Shown here in pieces: positions 10,567-20,600 of a stretch of DNA of 64,000 bases. The first letter of the stretch is position 1; each line of letters begins with the position of its first letter. This DNA is from Deltaproteobacteria bacterium Ga0077550 (GTDB taxonomy: Bacteria; Myxococcota_A; Polyangia; Nannocystales; Nannocystaceae), in the NCBI GenBank assembly GCA_001464385.1, contig LNFB01000383.1, positions 24,830 to 88,829 of the forward strand, written 5' to 3'. Position numbers and translations under genes: made by a program. The notes below the pieces were generated by a model, which was not told the origin of the DNA, searched no databases, and saw only the letters and a program-made list of their open reading frames with translations.

Positions 10567-10893
10567 ATGCCCGAACTCGATCTCGGCGAGCTCATGCGCC
10601 AGGCCCAGCAGATGCAGGAGACGATGGCGCACCTGCAGCGCTCCCTCGAAACGGTCGTCGTCGAGGGCTCCTCGGGCGCCGGCATGGTGAAGGCCAAGGC
10701 CACCGGTGGCCAACGGATCGTCTCGATCGAGATCGATCCGACCGCGCTCTCCGAGGACCGCGACATGGTCCAGGATCTGATCGTCGCCGCGGTCAACAAC
10801 GCCCTCGATCGCGCGCGCGAGCTCGCCCAGGAGCGCATGTCGTCCATGATCCCCCCTGGCATGCTCCCACCGGGGACGATTCCGGGCCTGTGA
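10567..10893 (+). CDS. YbaB/EbfC-family nucleoid-associated protein
   Basis: A 108-residue protein (MPELDLGELMRQAQQMQETMAHLQ...) with the helical N-terminus, central strands (VVEGSSGAGMVKAKATGGQRIVSIEIDP) and C-terminal helix (NNALDRARELAQERM) of the YbaB/EbfC family. These are small dimeric DNA-binding proteins. Position between dnaX and recR is the usual one in bacteria. Its stop overlaps the GTG start of recR (GTGA), indicating translational coupling. The Met/Pro/Gly-rich end (MIPPGMLPPGTIPGL) is also common in the family. Confidence 0.93.
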   Translation: MPELDLGELMRQAQQMQETMAHLQRSLETVVVEGSSGAGMVKAKATGGQRIVSIEIDPTALSEDRDMVQDLIVAAVNNALDRARELAQERMSSMIPPGMLPPGTIPGL

Positions 10894-11519
10894 GTGCCGC
10901 GACGGCCGACCCGCTGCAGCGGCTCGCCGCGCTGCTCTCGCGTCTGCCCGGCATCGGCGAGAAGTCGGCGATGCGGCTCGCGCTCGCGCTGGTCCGCGCC
11001 GACCCGGAGTACATCCGCACACTGGCAGACGCGGTGGGCTCGGTGCACGAGACCCTGAAGCTGTGCCGGACCTGCTGCGATCTCACCCCCTCCGAGATCT
11101 GCGCGCGCTGCAGCGACGCACGCCGCGATCGCACCACGATCTGCGTCGTGGCCCAGCCCCAGGATCGCATGGCCATCGATCGGGCCGGGATCTACCGCGG
11201 CCTCTACCACGTGCTGCACGGGGTGCTCGATCCGCTCGCCGGCGTGGGCCCGGCGGATCTGCACGTGGACGCGCTGCTGCGCCGGCTCGGGGCCAACGAC
11301 GAGGACGCGGCGACCGGCCACGCGACCGTCCAGGAGATCATCGTCGCGACCAGCCCCAACGTCGAGGGGGACGCGACGGCGCTGTACCTGTCGCGGTTGA
11401 TCGCACCGCTGGGCGTCCGCGTCTCGCGGATTGCCTCGGGCGTCGCCGTGGGCGGCGAACTCGAGTACGCCGACGTCACCACGCTGCATCGCGCGCTGCA
11501 GGAGCGTCGCGTCCTGTGA
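10890..11519 (+). CDS. recR: recombination protein RecR
   Basis: A 209-residue RecR. It shows the helix-hairpin-helix LSRLPGIGEKSAMRLA, the Cys4 zinc finger (CRTCCDLTPSEICARC) and the Toprim region beginning TICVVAQPQDRMAIDRAGIYRGLYHVLHG. The C-terminal part carries SRIASGVAVGGELEYADVTTL. RecR works with RecO and RecF (recF is at 41.5 kb) to load RecA at gaps. The GTG at 10890 overlaps the ybaB stop. The family length is about 200 residues, so it is complete. Confidence 0.95.
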   Translation: MSAATADPLQRLAALLSRLPGIGEKSAMRLALALVRADPEYIRTLADAVGSVHETLKLCRTCCDLTPSEICARCSDARRDRTTICVVAQPQDRMAIDRAGIYRGLYHVLHGVLDPLAGVGPADLHVDALLRRLGANDEDAATGHATVQEIIVATSPNVEGDATALYLSRLIAPLGVRVSRIASGVAVGGELEYADVTTLHRALQERRVL

Positions 11520-11676
11520 CGCGCGCTCGGACCGACGCCGCCCCCCCACACGCACGCCGGTCTTCGGCCCCAATTCGCGCAGGAAACCCCCGGGAGAGCC
11601 GGTGGACTTGCCCAGACGAGTTTGCTAGGTTCGCCGGGCTCCCGGAGCCTTCAACCCCCGAGGAGACCGCTTCGCA

Positions 11677-12156
11677 ATGCTCACGCCCCAACTCGTGATG
11701 TACGAGGACGAGGTTCGGCGGATCCAGTCCGTCGCCGATCGTCTGCAGCAAGACTCACGCTCGCGGGCGATCCTCGTCGTGGACAAGAACGGCCAGCTGA
11801 TCGCCGCCTCCGGCTCCGCGGCCGAGCTCGACACGACCTCGCTCAGCTCGCTGGTCGCCGGCAACGTCGCGGCCACGGGCGGCATCGCGAAGCTGATCGA
11901 AGAGGATGAGTTCACGGCGCAGTTCCACGAGGGCAAGGACGCCAGCGTGCACATGAGCCTCATCGGCCGACGCATGATCCTCCTCGCGCTGTTCGACAAG
12001 AACACCACACTGGGGCTGGTGAAGTTGCGCGTGAAGAAGGCGAGCGTCGAGCTCGAGGCCATCCTCGAGGACGTCGCGAAGAAGGCTCAGTCGCCGCAGC
12101 AGAGCGTCTTCGCCGAGATCACCGACGCCGACATCGACAACCTCTTCAACGACTGA
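11677..12156 (+). CDS. mglB: Roadblock/LC7 protein MglB, GTPase-activating partner of MglA
   Basis: A 159-residue Roadblock/LC7 protein (MLTPQLVMYEDEVRRIQSVADRLQ...). The core SRAILVVDKNGQLIAASGSAAELDTTSLSSLVAGN and the later HMSLIGRRMILLALFDKNTTLGLVKLRVKKA are the signature of MglB. In Myxococcus, MglB activates GTP hydrolysis by MglA at the lagging pole, so the pair sets cell polarity for gliding and type IV pili. Here mglB is 29 bases ahead of mglA, as in other myxobacteria. The acidic C-terminus (DADIDNLFND) is retained. The gene follows recR after a 157-base gap that probably holds the promoter, though none stands out. Confidence 0.93.
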   Translation: MLTPQLVMYEDEVRRIQSVADRLQQDSRSRAILVVDKNGQLIAASGSAAELDTTSLSSLVAGNVAATGGIAKLIEEDEFTAQFHEGKDASVHMSLIGRRMILLALFDKNTTLGLVKLRVKKASVELEAILEDVAKKAQSPQQSVFAEITDADIDNLFND

Positions 12157-12185
12157 AGGTCGTTCCCGCTCCCGACACGGCGCCA

Positions 12186-12773
12186 ATGTCCTTCATCAAC
12201 TACAGCTCGCGCGAGATCAACTGCAAGCTCGTCTATTACGGTCCTGGTCTCTGCGGCAAGACCACCAACCTGCAGTACATCTACAACAAGACCAAGCCCG
12301 ACGCGAAGGGCAAGATGATCTCGCTCGCGACGGAGACCGAGCGCACGCTGTTCTTCGACTTCCTGCCGCTGTCGCTGGGTGAGATCCGAGGGTTCCGCAC
12401 CCGCTTCCATCTCTACACCGTGCCCGGCCAGGTGTTCTACGACGCGAGCCGCAAGCTCATCCTCAAGGGTGTCGATGGCGTGTGCTTCGTGGCGGACTCG
12501 CAGATGGAGCGCATGGAGGCCAACATCGAGAGCCTCGAGAACCTGCGCGACAACCTGACCGAGCAGGGCTACGACCTCGACAAGCTGCCGTACGTGGTCC
12601 AGTACAACAAGCGCGACCTGCCGTCGGTCGTGCCGCTCGAGGAGCTCGCCGAGGTGTTGAACCCGACGAAGGTGCCCGAGTTCGAGGCGGTCGCGACGAC
12701 CGGCATCGGCGTGTTCGATACGCTGAAGGCGCTGGCGAAGCAGGTGCTGACCGAGCTGCGCAAGGGCGGCTGA
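12186..12773 (+). CDS. mglA: Ras-like polarity GTPase MglA
   Basis: A 195-residue small GTPase. It has the P-loop GPGLCGKTT (residues 19-27), the MglA-type switch II VPGQVFYDASRK with Pro in place of the Ras Ala, and NKRD for guanine recognition. From memory it is near identical to Myxococcus MglA in the stretches MSFINYSSREINCK and KMISLATETERTLFFDFLPL. GTP-bound MglA sits at the leading pole and drives gliding and pilus activity. Presence of the pair suggests that this organism can reverse polarity. The stop is 15 bases from the stop of a convergent gene. Confidence 0.96.
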   Translation: MSFINYSSREINCKLVYYGPGLCGKTTNLQYIYNKTKPDAKGKMISLATETERTLFFDFLPLSLGEIRGFRTRFHLYTVPGQVFYDASRKLILKGVDGVCFVADSQMERMEANIESLENLRDNLTEQGYDLDKLPYVVQYNKRDLPSVVPLEELAEVLNPTKVPEFEAVATTGIGVFDTLKALAKQVLTELRKGG

Positions 12774-12788
12774 GGGGCCGCCCCGCGA

Positions 12789-14486
12789 TCAGCCCTTCTT
12801 GGGCTCGACGGCCACCGGCGGCGGCACGTCGCCGAGCAGATCGTCCCAGCCGCTGGCATCGATCGCCGGAGCCGCGGAGTTCGACGCGGCGACCGGAGGC
12901 GCGGCGATCGTCGGGGGTGCGGCGATCGTCGGGGGTGCGGCGATCGTCGGAGGCGCCGCGATCGTCGGAGGCGCCGCGATCGTCGGAGGCGCCGCGACGG
13001 GCGTCCCCGACGGCGGCGGCATCGGTGGCGGCATGAACGTCGGCGTGGGACCGGCAGCGGCCTCGATACGCGCGCGCGCAGCCTCCTCCTCGGCACGACG
13101 GCGGGCTGCGGCGGCCGCCTCGTCGGTGCGACGCGCCGCAGCGGCCGCCTCCGCTTCGGCACGGCGCCGCGCGGCCGCTTCGTCCTCCGCGGCCCGCCGC
13201 TGCGCCGCGGCGTCCTCCTCGGCACGGCGTCGCACCTCGGCGTCCGCGCGCTGCTTCGCCTCCGCCTCCGCGCGCTGCTTCGCCTCCGCCTCCGCGCGCT
13301 GCTTCGCCTCCGCCTCCGCGCGCTGCTTCGACTCCGCCTCCGCGCGCTGCTTCGCCTCCGCCTCCGCGCGCTGCTTCGCCTCCGCCTCCGCGCGCTGCTT
13401 CGCTTCCGCCTCCGCGCGCTGCTTCGACTCCGCCTCCGCGCGCTGCTTCGACTCCGCCTCCGCGCGCTGCTTCGCCTCCGCCTCCGCGCGCTGCTTCGAC
13501 TCCGCCTCCGCGCTCGGCTTGTCGTCGCGTCGCTTCTCGCGACGCTCCTTGCGGCGGTCTCGCTTCTTCTCGCTGCGCTTGTCGCTGCGCGCCTCCGCGG
13601 CGGGGGCCGTGCGCGCGGCGGTGGTGCGCGCCGCCTGCTCGGCCGCGGCGCGGGCCTTGCGTTCGCGCTTCTCCGCCGCCTCGATCGCGGGGCGCAGGGT
13701 CTTGCGCGCGCGCTTGATGAGCTCGGCCGCGAGCTCGTCGCGCTCCGCCTCCTCGCCGGCCTGCGCCGCCTCGAGGATCGGCAACGCCTCCGCCGGCGCA
13801 TCCGACCGCGCGATCGCGAGGGCGAGACCCGCGAGCACGCGCGGGTGACCGCCGAGCTGCTCGCGCGCCGCCTCGAGTTGAGCACGCGCCGCGGTCGAGC
13901 GACCCGCCTCCTCGAGCAGCGCGACGCCGAGGTCGAGTCGATCGCGCGGCGAGAGCACGCCCTTGCCGTCGAGCGTGGCGAGCAGCGCCCGCGCGTCCTT
14001 GCGATCGCCCGCGAGGAGCAGACCGTGCGCCTGGCCACTCACCAACGCCGGCAGCTCGGTCTGGCCGCTGATCCGCGCGCAGTCGGCGAAGGCCTTCGCC
14101 GCCGCCCGGCCGTTGCCGAGCACGAGGTGCAACCGCCCGCGCTGCAGGGCGACCCACGCGTGGGGCGCGAACAACGTCACGATCCGCTGCTTGTCGAGCG
14201 CCCCGAGCCACTTCGACGCGCCCGCTCGGTTCGACGCGGCGATGGTGACGCCCATCGCCTCGAGTCGCCGATCCATCAGCGGTTGCAGGCCCAGGAGGAC
14301 CGCGACGCCCGAGACGATGAACACGATGCGCGTCACCGGCTCGGCGATCGCCAGGCCGAGCATCAGGAACACGGCCGCGAAGCCGAACCGCAGCAGCGTC
14401 CCGCCGAGCGGTCGTCCGCCGCGGGTCCATACCGAGCGCTCGACATCGACGTCGAGCAGGTCACCACGGCGCGAGAGGGCCGACAC
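12789..14486 (-). CDS. membrane protein with TPR-like region and long AEAEAKQR repeat coil
   Basis: A 565-residue protein not matched to a named family. Two N-terminal hydrophobic segments (about 29-65, LLRFGFAAVFLMLGLAI and VFIVSGVAVLLGL) precede an alpha-helical region of about 90-250 that looks TPR-like (AWVALQRGRLHLVLGNGRAAAKAFADCARI). A highly charged part follows (about 270-490), including 11 copies of an 8-residue AEAEAKQR/AEAESKQR repeat, expected to form one long helix. The end has five PPTIAA repeats and a short acidic segment. It converges on mglA with a 15-base gap. The TPR and coil suggest a scaffold on the inner membrane; a link to the MglBA polarity system is only positional. 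Confidence 0.7.
   Translation of the reverse strand: MSALSRRGDLLDVDVERSVWTRGGRPLGGTLLRFGFAAVFLMLGLAIAEPVTRIVFIVSGVAVLLGLQPLMDRRLEAMGVTIAASNRAGASKWLGALDKQRIVTLFAPHAWVALQRGRLHLVLGNGRAAAKAFADCARISGQTELPALVSGQAHGLLLAGDRKDARALLATLDGKGVLSPRDRLDLGVALLEEAGRSTAARAQLEAAREQLGGHPRVLAGLALAIARSDAPAEALPILEAAQAGEEAERDELAAELIKRARKTLRPAIEAAEKRERKARAAAEQAARTTAARTAPAAEARSDKRSEKKRDRRKERREKRRDDKPSAEAESKQRAEAEAKQRAEAESKQRAEAESKQRAEAEAKQRAEAEAKQRAEAEAKQRAEAESKQRAEAEAKQRAEAEAKQRAEAEAKQRADAEVRRRAEEDAAAQRRAAEDEAAARRRAEAEAAAAARRTDEAAAAARRRAEEEAARARIEAAAGPTPTFMPPPMPPPSGTPVAAPPTIAAPPTIAAPPTIAAPPTIAAPPTIAAPPVAASNSAAPAIDASGWDDLLGDVPPPVAVEPKKG
13247..13512 (-). repeat. eleven 24-base tandem repeats encoding AEAEAKQR
   Basis: The core CGCGCTGCTTCG(C/A)CTCCGCCTC recurs 11 times at an exact 24-base period on the plus strand. 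The single alternating base changes Ala to Glu-Ser-type codons in the minus-strand product. Near identity between copies shows recent expansion and makes unit number likely to vary between strains. A separate 18-base repeat (about 12898-12992) encodes PPTIAA five times in the same gene. Confidence 0.85.
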
Positions 14487-14662
14487 GGCGCGGGGATACC
14501 GGGTTTGGCGCCCCGCCGCAACCGCCGGAGGGGCCGTGGCGGGCCCGATGCGGGGATTCCACGCGGTTCGCGGCGGGCCTGAGCCGCCCGAGGGCGCGAT
14601 CGGACGCGATCGGGCGCGGCATTCGGTCAGGCCGATGCTCGACGCCTGCTACACTCCCGTCC

Positions 14663-15679
14663 GTGGTCCACGTCGCGAGCGACGTCGCTGCGTTCCTTCA
14701 CCGGCGCGAGGTCTCGGCGTACGAACAACGCCTGGCCCGCTCTGCCTACGCGTACGGGGTCGATCTGCGGCGATCGGCGTGGCTCGACGGGTCGCGCTTC
14801 GGCGACCCGATCATGCGCTCGATCGACCGCAACTGGAACGCGACGGTCGCCGACCTGACCGGCTCGATCCTCCAGGATGCCTCACGCTCCGCGCCGCTCG
14901 GGTTGATGGAGGACATCGCTCGGATCGCGCGGCTGCTCCGCGCACCGATGCCCGCGCTGCGGTTGTTGGTCCGCGGACTCGCGCCGACGCGGTGGCCGTT
15001 GGTCACCCCGCTGGGCACCACCAAGGGCGCCGTGCACTGGCTCGTCGTCGATGCCGAGCAGCTCGCCGCGCTGCCCGCCCACGAGCGCACGTTCCTGCTC
15101 GGCGCGGCGCTTGCCGACCTGCAGTGTGATCACGGTCCGATCTACGCCGCGCACCTGATGAGCGATCGATCGGAGCGCGGACTCGGCATGGTCCGGCTGT
15201 TGCTGCGACCGTGGTCGAACGTCGGCGTGTTCTCGGCGGATCGCGGCGGCCTCATCGCCTGCGGTGATCTCGACGCGGCTCGCTCGGCGATGCGCGCCCA
15301 CGACGAGGTGGTCGCGCCCTGGCTCCCGCCGCGCCCCGCCCTCGCGCAACGCGAGCGCGCGCTCGCGGACTTCGATCGCTCGGCGACGATGGCTCGCCTG
15401 CGGCTGATGCTCGAGCGCCACCGTCAGGCCGATCGCGAGCCGACGCTCGTGCCGCCCGCCGCGCCGATGCCCGATCTCGAGGGTGCGGCGCCTTCGGACG
15501 ACGCCGCGACGCCGCCTCCCGCCGAGGACGCGCCGCGTGATCCTTATCGTCGCGCGGCCGCGACGCCCGAGCCGAAGAAGCCCCCCGAGCGCGATGAAGA
15601 GATGGAGCGCGCCCTCGCCGGCGCGTGGTCGCTCGCGCGCTGCGATGCCCGCCTCACCCGGAGACTCGGACTGCTGTGA
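14663..15679 (+). CDS. M48-like protein lacking the HEXXH active site, linked to dynamin-like GTPases
   Basis: A 338-residue protein of unclear function. Its middle (LVVDAEQLAALPAHERTFLLGAALADLQCDHGPIYAAHL) follows the pattern around the active helix of M48 metalloproteases. The expected HEXGH is replaced by GAALAD, and the later SADRGGLIACGDLDAA matches the M48 SADR/glutamate helix without its metal ligand. It therefore looks like a catalytically dead relative; this is inference from pattern only. The C-terminus is Pro/Glu-rich. The GTG at 14663 is the first plausible start. Its stop overlaps the GTG of the next gene, a dynamin-like GTPase, so the two are translated together. Confidence 0.68.
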   Translation: MVHVASDVAAFLHRREVSAYEQRLARSAYAYGVDLRRSAWLDGSRFGDPIMRSIDRNWNATVADLTGSILQDASRSAPLGLMEDIARIARLLRAPMPALRLLVRGLAPTRWPLVTPLGTTKGAVHWLVVDAEQLAALPAHERTFLLGAALADLQCDHGPIYAAHLMSDRSERGLGMVRLLLRPWSNVGVFSADRGGLIACGDLDAARSAMRAHDEVVAPWLPPRPALAQRERALADFDRSATMARLRLMLERHRQADREPTLVPPAAPMPDLEGAAPSDDAATPPPAEDAPRDPYRRAAATPEPKKPPERDEEMERALAGAWSLARCDARLTRRLGLL

Positions 15680-17574
15680 GCGCCGCCGATCCCAACTCTG
15701 TCGCGCCAGGGTCGGTCCCCGGCGCTGCCTCCGGGCCCACGGCCGCCGCGAACGACGGCTTCCTCGACGTCGGCACGCTCGCGCCGGTCGCCGCGCGACT
15801 CGCCGAGATCGCCGGCGAGCTCGGCCTGTCGGCGCTCGCCTCGATGATCGTCGACGACACCGCGCGGCGACTCGAGCACGGCGTCGTGCGCGTGCTCGTG
15901 CTCGGCGAGATCAAGCAGGGCAAGAGCTCGCTGGTCAATGCGCTGCTCGGCCGCGAGGCCCTGCCCGTCGGCGTCACGCCGACGACGGGCGCCACCGTGA
16001 TCGTCCGCGCCTCCGAAACGCCGGGCATGTGGTCGGTCGCCGAGGACGACACGCGTGAGCCGCTCGACGCCGCGAGCTTCGCGACGCGGGCCAAGGGCGC
16101 GCCGCGGGGCGAGGCGCCGCCGACCGGTCGACTCGAGCTGCACGTCGGGGCTGAGGTGATCCCCGTCGGCCTCGAGCTCGTCGACACGCCCGGCATCAAT
16201 GACATCGCCAACTGGCGTGCGACGATCAGCCGCGGCGAGCTGCCGAGCGCCGACGTGCTGATCCTCGTGCTCGACGCGACGCAGCTCCTCAACCGCACCG
16301 AGATGGCGTTCCTGCGCGACGCCCTCGCGGCGGTCGGCGGCCTCGGCCGCTCCGGCGCGCGACTGGTGCTCGCCGTCAACCGCGTCGATCTCGTCGCGCC
16401 CAGCGATCGGCCGCTGCTCCGCGAGTACCTGACCAAGGAGCTCCACGCCCTCGTCGGCGACGCGATCGCGTCGAGCGACATCTTCGAGACCGAGGCCCGC
16501 GGCGCACTGCGCGAGCCGACCGCCGATCGCCACGGCATCGCCGAGGTCGCGCGCCTGCGGGCGCTGCTGTTCGAGCTCGCCGCCGGCCGACGCGACGTGC
16601 TGCCGACGCGCGCGCGGGCCAGCCTCGTCGGCCACGCCCGGTTGCTCGCCCACAACGCCGCGGTCGCAGCCCACGCCCTCGCCCTCGAGCAGGACGCGCT
16701 TCGCCGCGAGATCCGAACGCTCGAGCGCGAGTGGGAGGGCCATGAGCTCGACATGACCGCGGTGCGCGAGGCGATGACCAGCGCGCGCGCGCGGATCGTC
16801 TCCGCCAGCGGCGAGCGCATCGAGGCCTTCCGCAGCCAGTTGCAGGCGAGCGCCGCGTCGGCGATCAACATCGCCAGCCAGCGCGTGCTCGCCAGCCACC
16901 TGCCCGGCGCGCTGCACGACGCGATGCTCGCGTTCGCGGCCGAGGAGAGCACGCGGCTGCACGGCGAGCTCGACGATCTCACGCAGCAGGCGATCCACAC
17001 CCACTCCGAGCACGTGCGGCGCTTGCTGGCCTTCGCGACGCTGCGCCTCGGCTTCCGCGGGCCGACGATCTACCTCGACCCACCGTCGGTGGGCCTCGAG
17101 GTCGGGATGATCGCGATCGGCCTGGTCGGCACCGCGGTGATGTACTTCGGCAACCTCGTCGCCGGCATGGTCATGACCGTCGCCGGGCCGCTGGCCACCG
17201 TCGTCCTGCGCGAGCGATCGCTGCGCGACGCCCGGGCCCGCGCCCGCGAGGAGCTCCCGCTGGCCCTCGATCGCGCGAGCTCGGCGCTGTCCGAGGCCAT
17301 CGCGCGCACCGTCGATCAACACGTCGGCGCGCTCGACGAGCACCTCGTCCTCGCCAACCGTGCGATCGCCGAGCAGCTCGCCGCCGTGCTGCGCCGCGCC
17401 CAGGCCTCGCTCACCGTCGACGACGCGCCCAGCACCACCGAGGTGGTCGCGTCGCGGCGCACGCGAGCGCAGCTGCGACTGCACGGGCTCGAGGTCGAGC
17501 TGTCGCAGATCTCCGCGGCCCTGGTCGCCGACGATGCGCCCGACGACGACGACGACGCTGCCGTCGCGCAGTGA
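15676..17574 (+). CDS. dynamin-like GTPase with C-terminal membrane segments
   Basis: A 632-residue large GTPase. G1 is GEIKQGKSS (77-85), a G2-region Thr is in TPTTGATV, G3 is DTPG (170-173), and G4 is NRVD (235-238). Past residue about 330 it is helical, with an arginine-rich coil, then a hydrophobic pair (VGMIAIGLVGTAVMYFGNLVAGMVMTVAG, about 477-505) like the membrane paddle of bacterial dynamin-like proteins. It ends in an acidic Asp-run. The likely role is GTP-dependent membrane remodelling. The GTG at 15676 overlaps the previous stop (GTGA). A second, larger dynamin-like gene follows 26 bases downstream, giving the paired arrangement often seen for bacterial dynamins. Confidence 0.86.
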   Translation: MSAADPNSVAPGSVPGAASGPTAAANDGFLDVGTLAPVAARLAEIAGELGLSALASMIVDDTARRLEHGVVRVLVLGEIKQGKSSLVNALLGREALPVGVTPTTGATVIVRASETPGMWSVAEDDTREPLDAASFATRAKGAPRGEAPPTGRLELHVGAEVIPVGLELVDTPGINDIANWRATISRGELPSADVLILVLDATQLLNRTEMAFLRDALAAVGGLGRSGARLVLAVNRVDLVAPSDRPLLREYLTKELHALVGDAIASSDIFETEARGALREPTADRHGIAEVARLRALLFELAAGRRDVLPTRARASLVGHARLLAHNAAVAAHALALEQDALRREIRTLEREWEGHELDMTAVREAMTSARARIVSASGERIEAFRSQLQASAASAINIASQRVLASHLPGALHDAMLAFAAEESTRLHGELDDLTQQAIHTHSEHVRRLLAFATLRLGFRGPTIYLDPPSVGLEVGMIAIGLVGTAVMYFGNLVAGMVMTVAGPLATVVLRERSLRDARARAREELPLALDRASSALSEAIARTVDQHVGALDEHLVLANRAIAEQLAAVLRRAQASLTVDDAPSTTEVVASRRTRAQLRLHGLEVELSQISAALVADDAPDDDDDAAVAQ

Positions 17575-17600
17575 CGCGGTGCTCGGGTAGACTCACCGCG

Positions 17601-20600
17601 ATGAGTCAGGATCCGCCCGGTCGCAAGCGCACGGTTGGCGACGCACTCGGGGGCTTCGCCCGGCGCGTCGGAGAGTTGATCGGCGAGGTCTCGGGCGCCG
17701 TCACGACGCCCGACGGTCTGCGCGAGCCCCTCGATCGCGCCCGCGCGCTGCGGTTGGGCGCTGCACCCGACGCGGCGCTGGGAATCCTGCGCAGCGTCCC
17801 CGAGGCGCTGCTCACCCATCCGATGACGCGATTCTCCGTCGGGCTCTGCCACGTGCACGACGGCCTGCTCGGCGGCCGACCGATCCGCGCGCTGACCGAG
17901 GTGATCGACGAGCTCGGCGAGCAGCTCGGGCCGGGACCACTGCAGCTGCTCCGCGCCGCGCATGCCGAGTTCGAGGGTCGCCACGAGGCCGCGCTCGACG
18001 ATCTGCGACGCGCCGCCCGCGATCTCGGTCGGCTCGCCGACGCGGAGCTCGGCGAGGCGCGGTTCCTCATCCATCTGCTCGCCGCCCTCGCACACTTCGC
18101 GCTCGGAGCCGAGGACCGCACGCTCCGCGAACTCCGCAAGGCGAAGACGCGGCTGCCGCCCGAGGCCGGCGTCGCGCTGCGTCACATGGTGCTCGTGCGC
18201 GGCGTCGAGCACCTGCTCGCCGCCGACGTGCTCGACGACGCGCTGGCGTGGGTGCGCGAGGCATTGGCGCTGGATCCCCACGATCGCGACGCCGGCGAGC
18301 TGCTCGTGCGCGTGCTCGCCAGCAAGGGCGATCGTGCCGCGGCGCTCGCCGAGCTCGCGCGCTTCGATCAGGACGATCCGGAGCTCGATCGCACGCGACT
18401 CTGGGTCGAGCTCACCGTCGGTGCCCCCGGCGTCGACGCGCGCGCGCTGTCGCTGCGGGTGCTGCAGCGCTCGCCCGAGGACCACGCGTTGCGTCGCCTG
18501 TGGGCGCTGGCCGAGCTGCGCCGCGCTGCCGCCCACGCCGAAGAGACCATCGATCCGGTGATCCGACGCGAGCTCGTCGAGGCGCTCGCGCGGGCCTGCG
18601 ACGACGCGCCGAAGGCCGCCCGCGATCGACACCTGCACGAGCTCGCCCACGCCGCGCTCCGCCTGGAGTGGTTCCCCGATTCGGTGCGCACGCTGGTGCT
18701 CGCGCGGCTGCGCGCCGACGAGGGCACCGCGCCCGAGGAGCTCCGGTTGCTGCGGGCGCGCATGCGGCTCTCCGCGAAGGACCCCGCCGACGCGGCCGGC
18801 GACTTCGTGCCGGGTGATCCGCCGCGCTTCCGCGCCGACGCGGATCTCGGCGGCGGCTTCGGGCCCGATCCGATGAGCCCGGTTCGCAGCGACGACACCC
18901 GCATCGCGCTGCTCTGTGCGCAGCGCGACCTCGCAGCCGCCGAGCTGTGCCTGCTGCGCGGCGACAGCAACGCGGCCCAGGATCTCCTCGTCAGCGCGCT
19001 GGTCGAGTGGCCGGGCCTGCCGCGCGCGCGCGAGCTGCTGGCGTCGCTGGTCCACACGCCGTCGCAGTCGCGACTCGAGGATCTGCTCGCCAGCGCGACC
19101 GCTCTACTCGCCGCGATCCCGAACCGGGTGATGGGGCTGCCGATGGATGGCGTCGGCGAGGCCCTGTCGCAGGTGATCGCGGCCCGCGAACGCATGGTCC
19201 GTCCGCTGACGATCGCGATCATGGGCGAGTTCTCCGCGGGCAAGAGCACCTTCGTCAACGCGCTGCTCGCCGAGGCGGTCGCGCCGATGGGCGTGCTGCC
19301 GACGACGACGACGATCAACGTCTTCCGCCGCGGGCCCTCGAGTGGCGCTCGTGTCCACTACCGCGACGGCCACATCGAGACGCTCGGCGCCGACGAGGTG
19401 CAGAAGTTCCTGCACGGACTCGACAGCACGGCTGCGGCGACGATCCGCCACGTCGAGATCGAGCGGGTCGGCGCGCGGATGGGCGATGCCGCGGTCGTCG
19501 ACACGCCCGGGCTCAACGCGCTCGACGCGTTCCACGAGCAGGTCGCCCGCGGCTTCATCGACGAGGCCGACGCCGTGGTGTGGCTGTTCTCGGCGACGCG
19601 CAGCGGCGCGGCCTCCGAGGTCGGGATGCTCGCGAGCCTCCGCGCCGGTGGTCGTCGTGTGCTCGGCGTGCTCAACAAGGTCGATACCCTCGACGCCGCG
19701 GAGCAGCAGGAGCTCGCGAGCTACCTGCGCGAGCAACTCGGCGAGGTGCTGGTCGAGGTGGTGCCGCTGCGTGCCCGCGCCGCGCTCGAGTTCCGCACCG
19801 ACACTTCACGCTCGGCGGCGCATGGGGCGACCGGCGACGATCCGTTCCTCGCGGTCGAGACGGCGCTCGAGCGCCACTTTCTCACGCGCGCCCGCGAGCT
19901 CAAGCGCGAGCTGACGCTACGACGACTCGGCGAGGCGCTGGTCACCGCGCGCAGCACCGTGCTCGCCACGATCGACGCGCTGTCGGCCCGGGCCCACGCC
20001 GCCGCCGGCGACGACGACCGCGGGCGCGCGAGCGTACCCACGGTGCTCGGCCGCTTCGCCGATGCCCTCGTCGCGGGGCTGCTCGACATCGATGACATCC
20101 TCGTGCGCGAGGGCCTGTCGCTCGGCGTGCTCCGGGGTAGCAAGGCGACGCCCAAGGTCGCCCTCGATCCGCAGGACGCGGAGTACCTCGCGGCCTGCTT
20201 CCGCGACAGCGCACTCGCGGTGCTGCAGCGCGCGCTGGTCGAGCTCGTGCGTGACGACGCCGCGGCGAGCGAGGTGCTGGATCGCGAGTTCGTCTCGTGG
20301 GCCTCGGGGCACCTCGAGGGCCTGGTCGCCGCCGGATTCCTGCAGCGCGCCGTCGCGGCCGGCAGCGCGGCGATCTCCCAGGGCGAGGCGGGCGCACGCG
20401 AGGCGTTCCGCGACGCGCTCGCGCCGTTGTCCGCGGCATGGGCCGCGCGCGCGCGCAGCCTGGTGCGAGCGATCGAACGCACGCGGGCCCGCGCGGGTCG
20501 TCACGCCCGCAGCGCGCCCGAGGCCGAGGCGCTGCGCCTGCGCGCCACCGTGCTCGCGTCGATCGACGCCCTCGCGCACGCCGTGGGGGAGCTGCCCCCG

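Noticed and set aside
15544..17484. Long antisense frame under the first dynamin-like gene
   Set aside because: No family features and it crosses two genes with clear motifs on the other strand.
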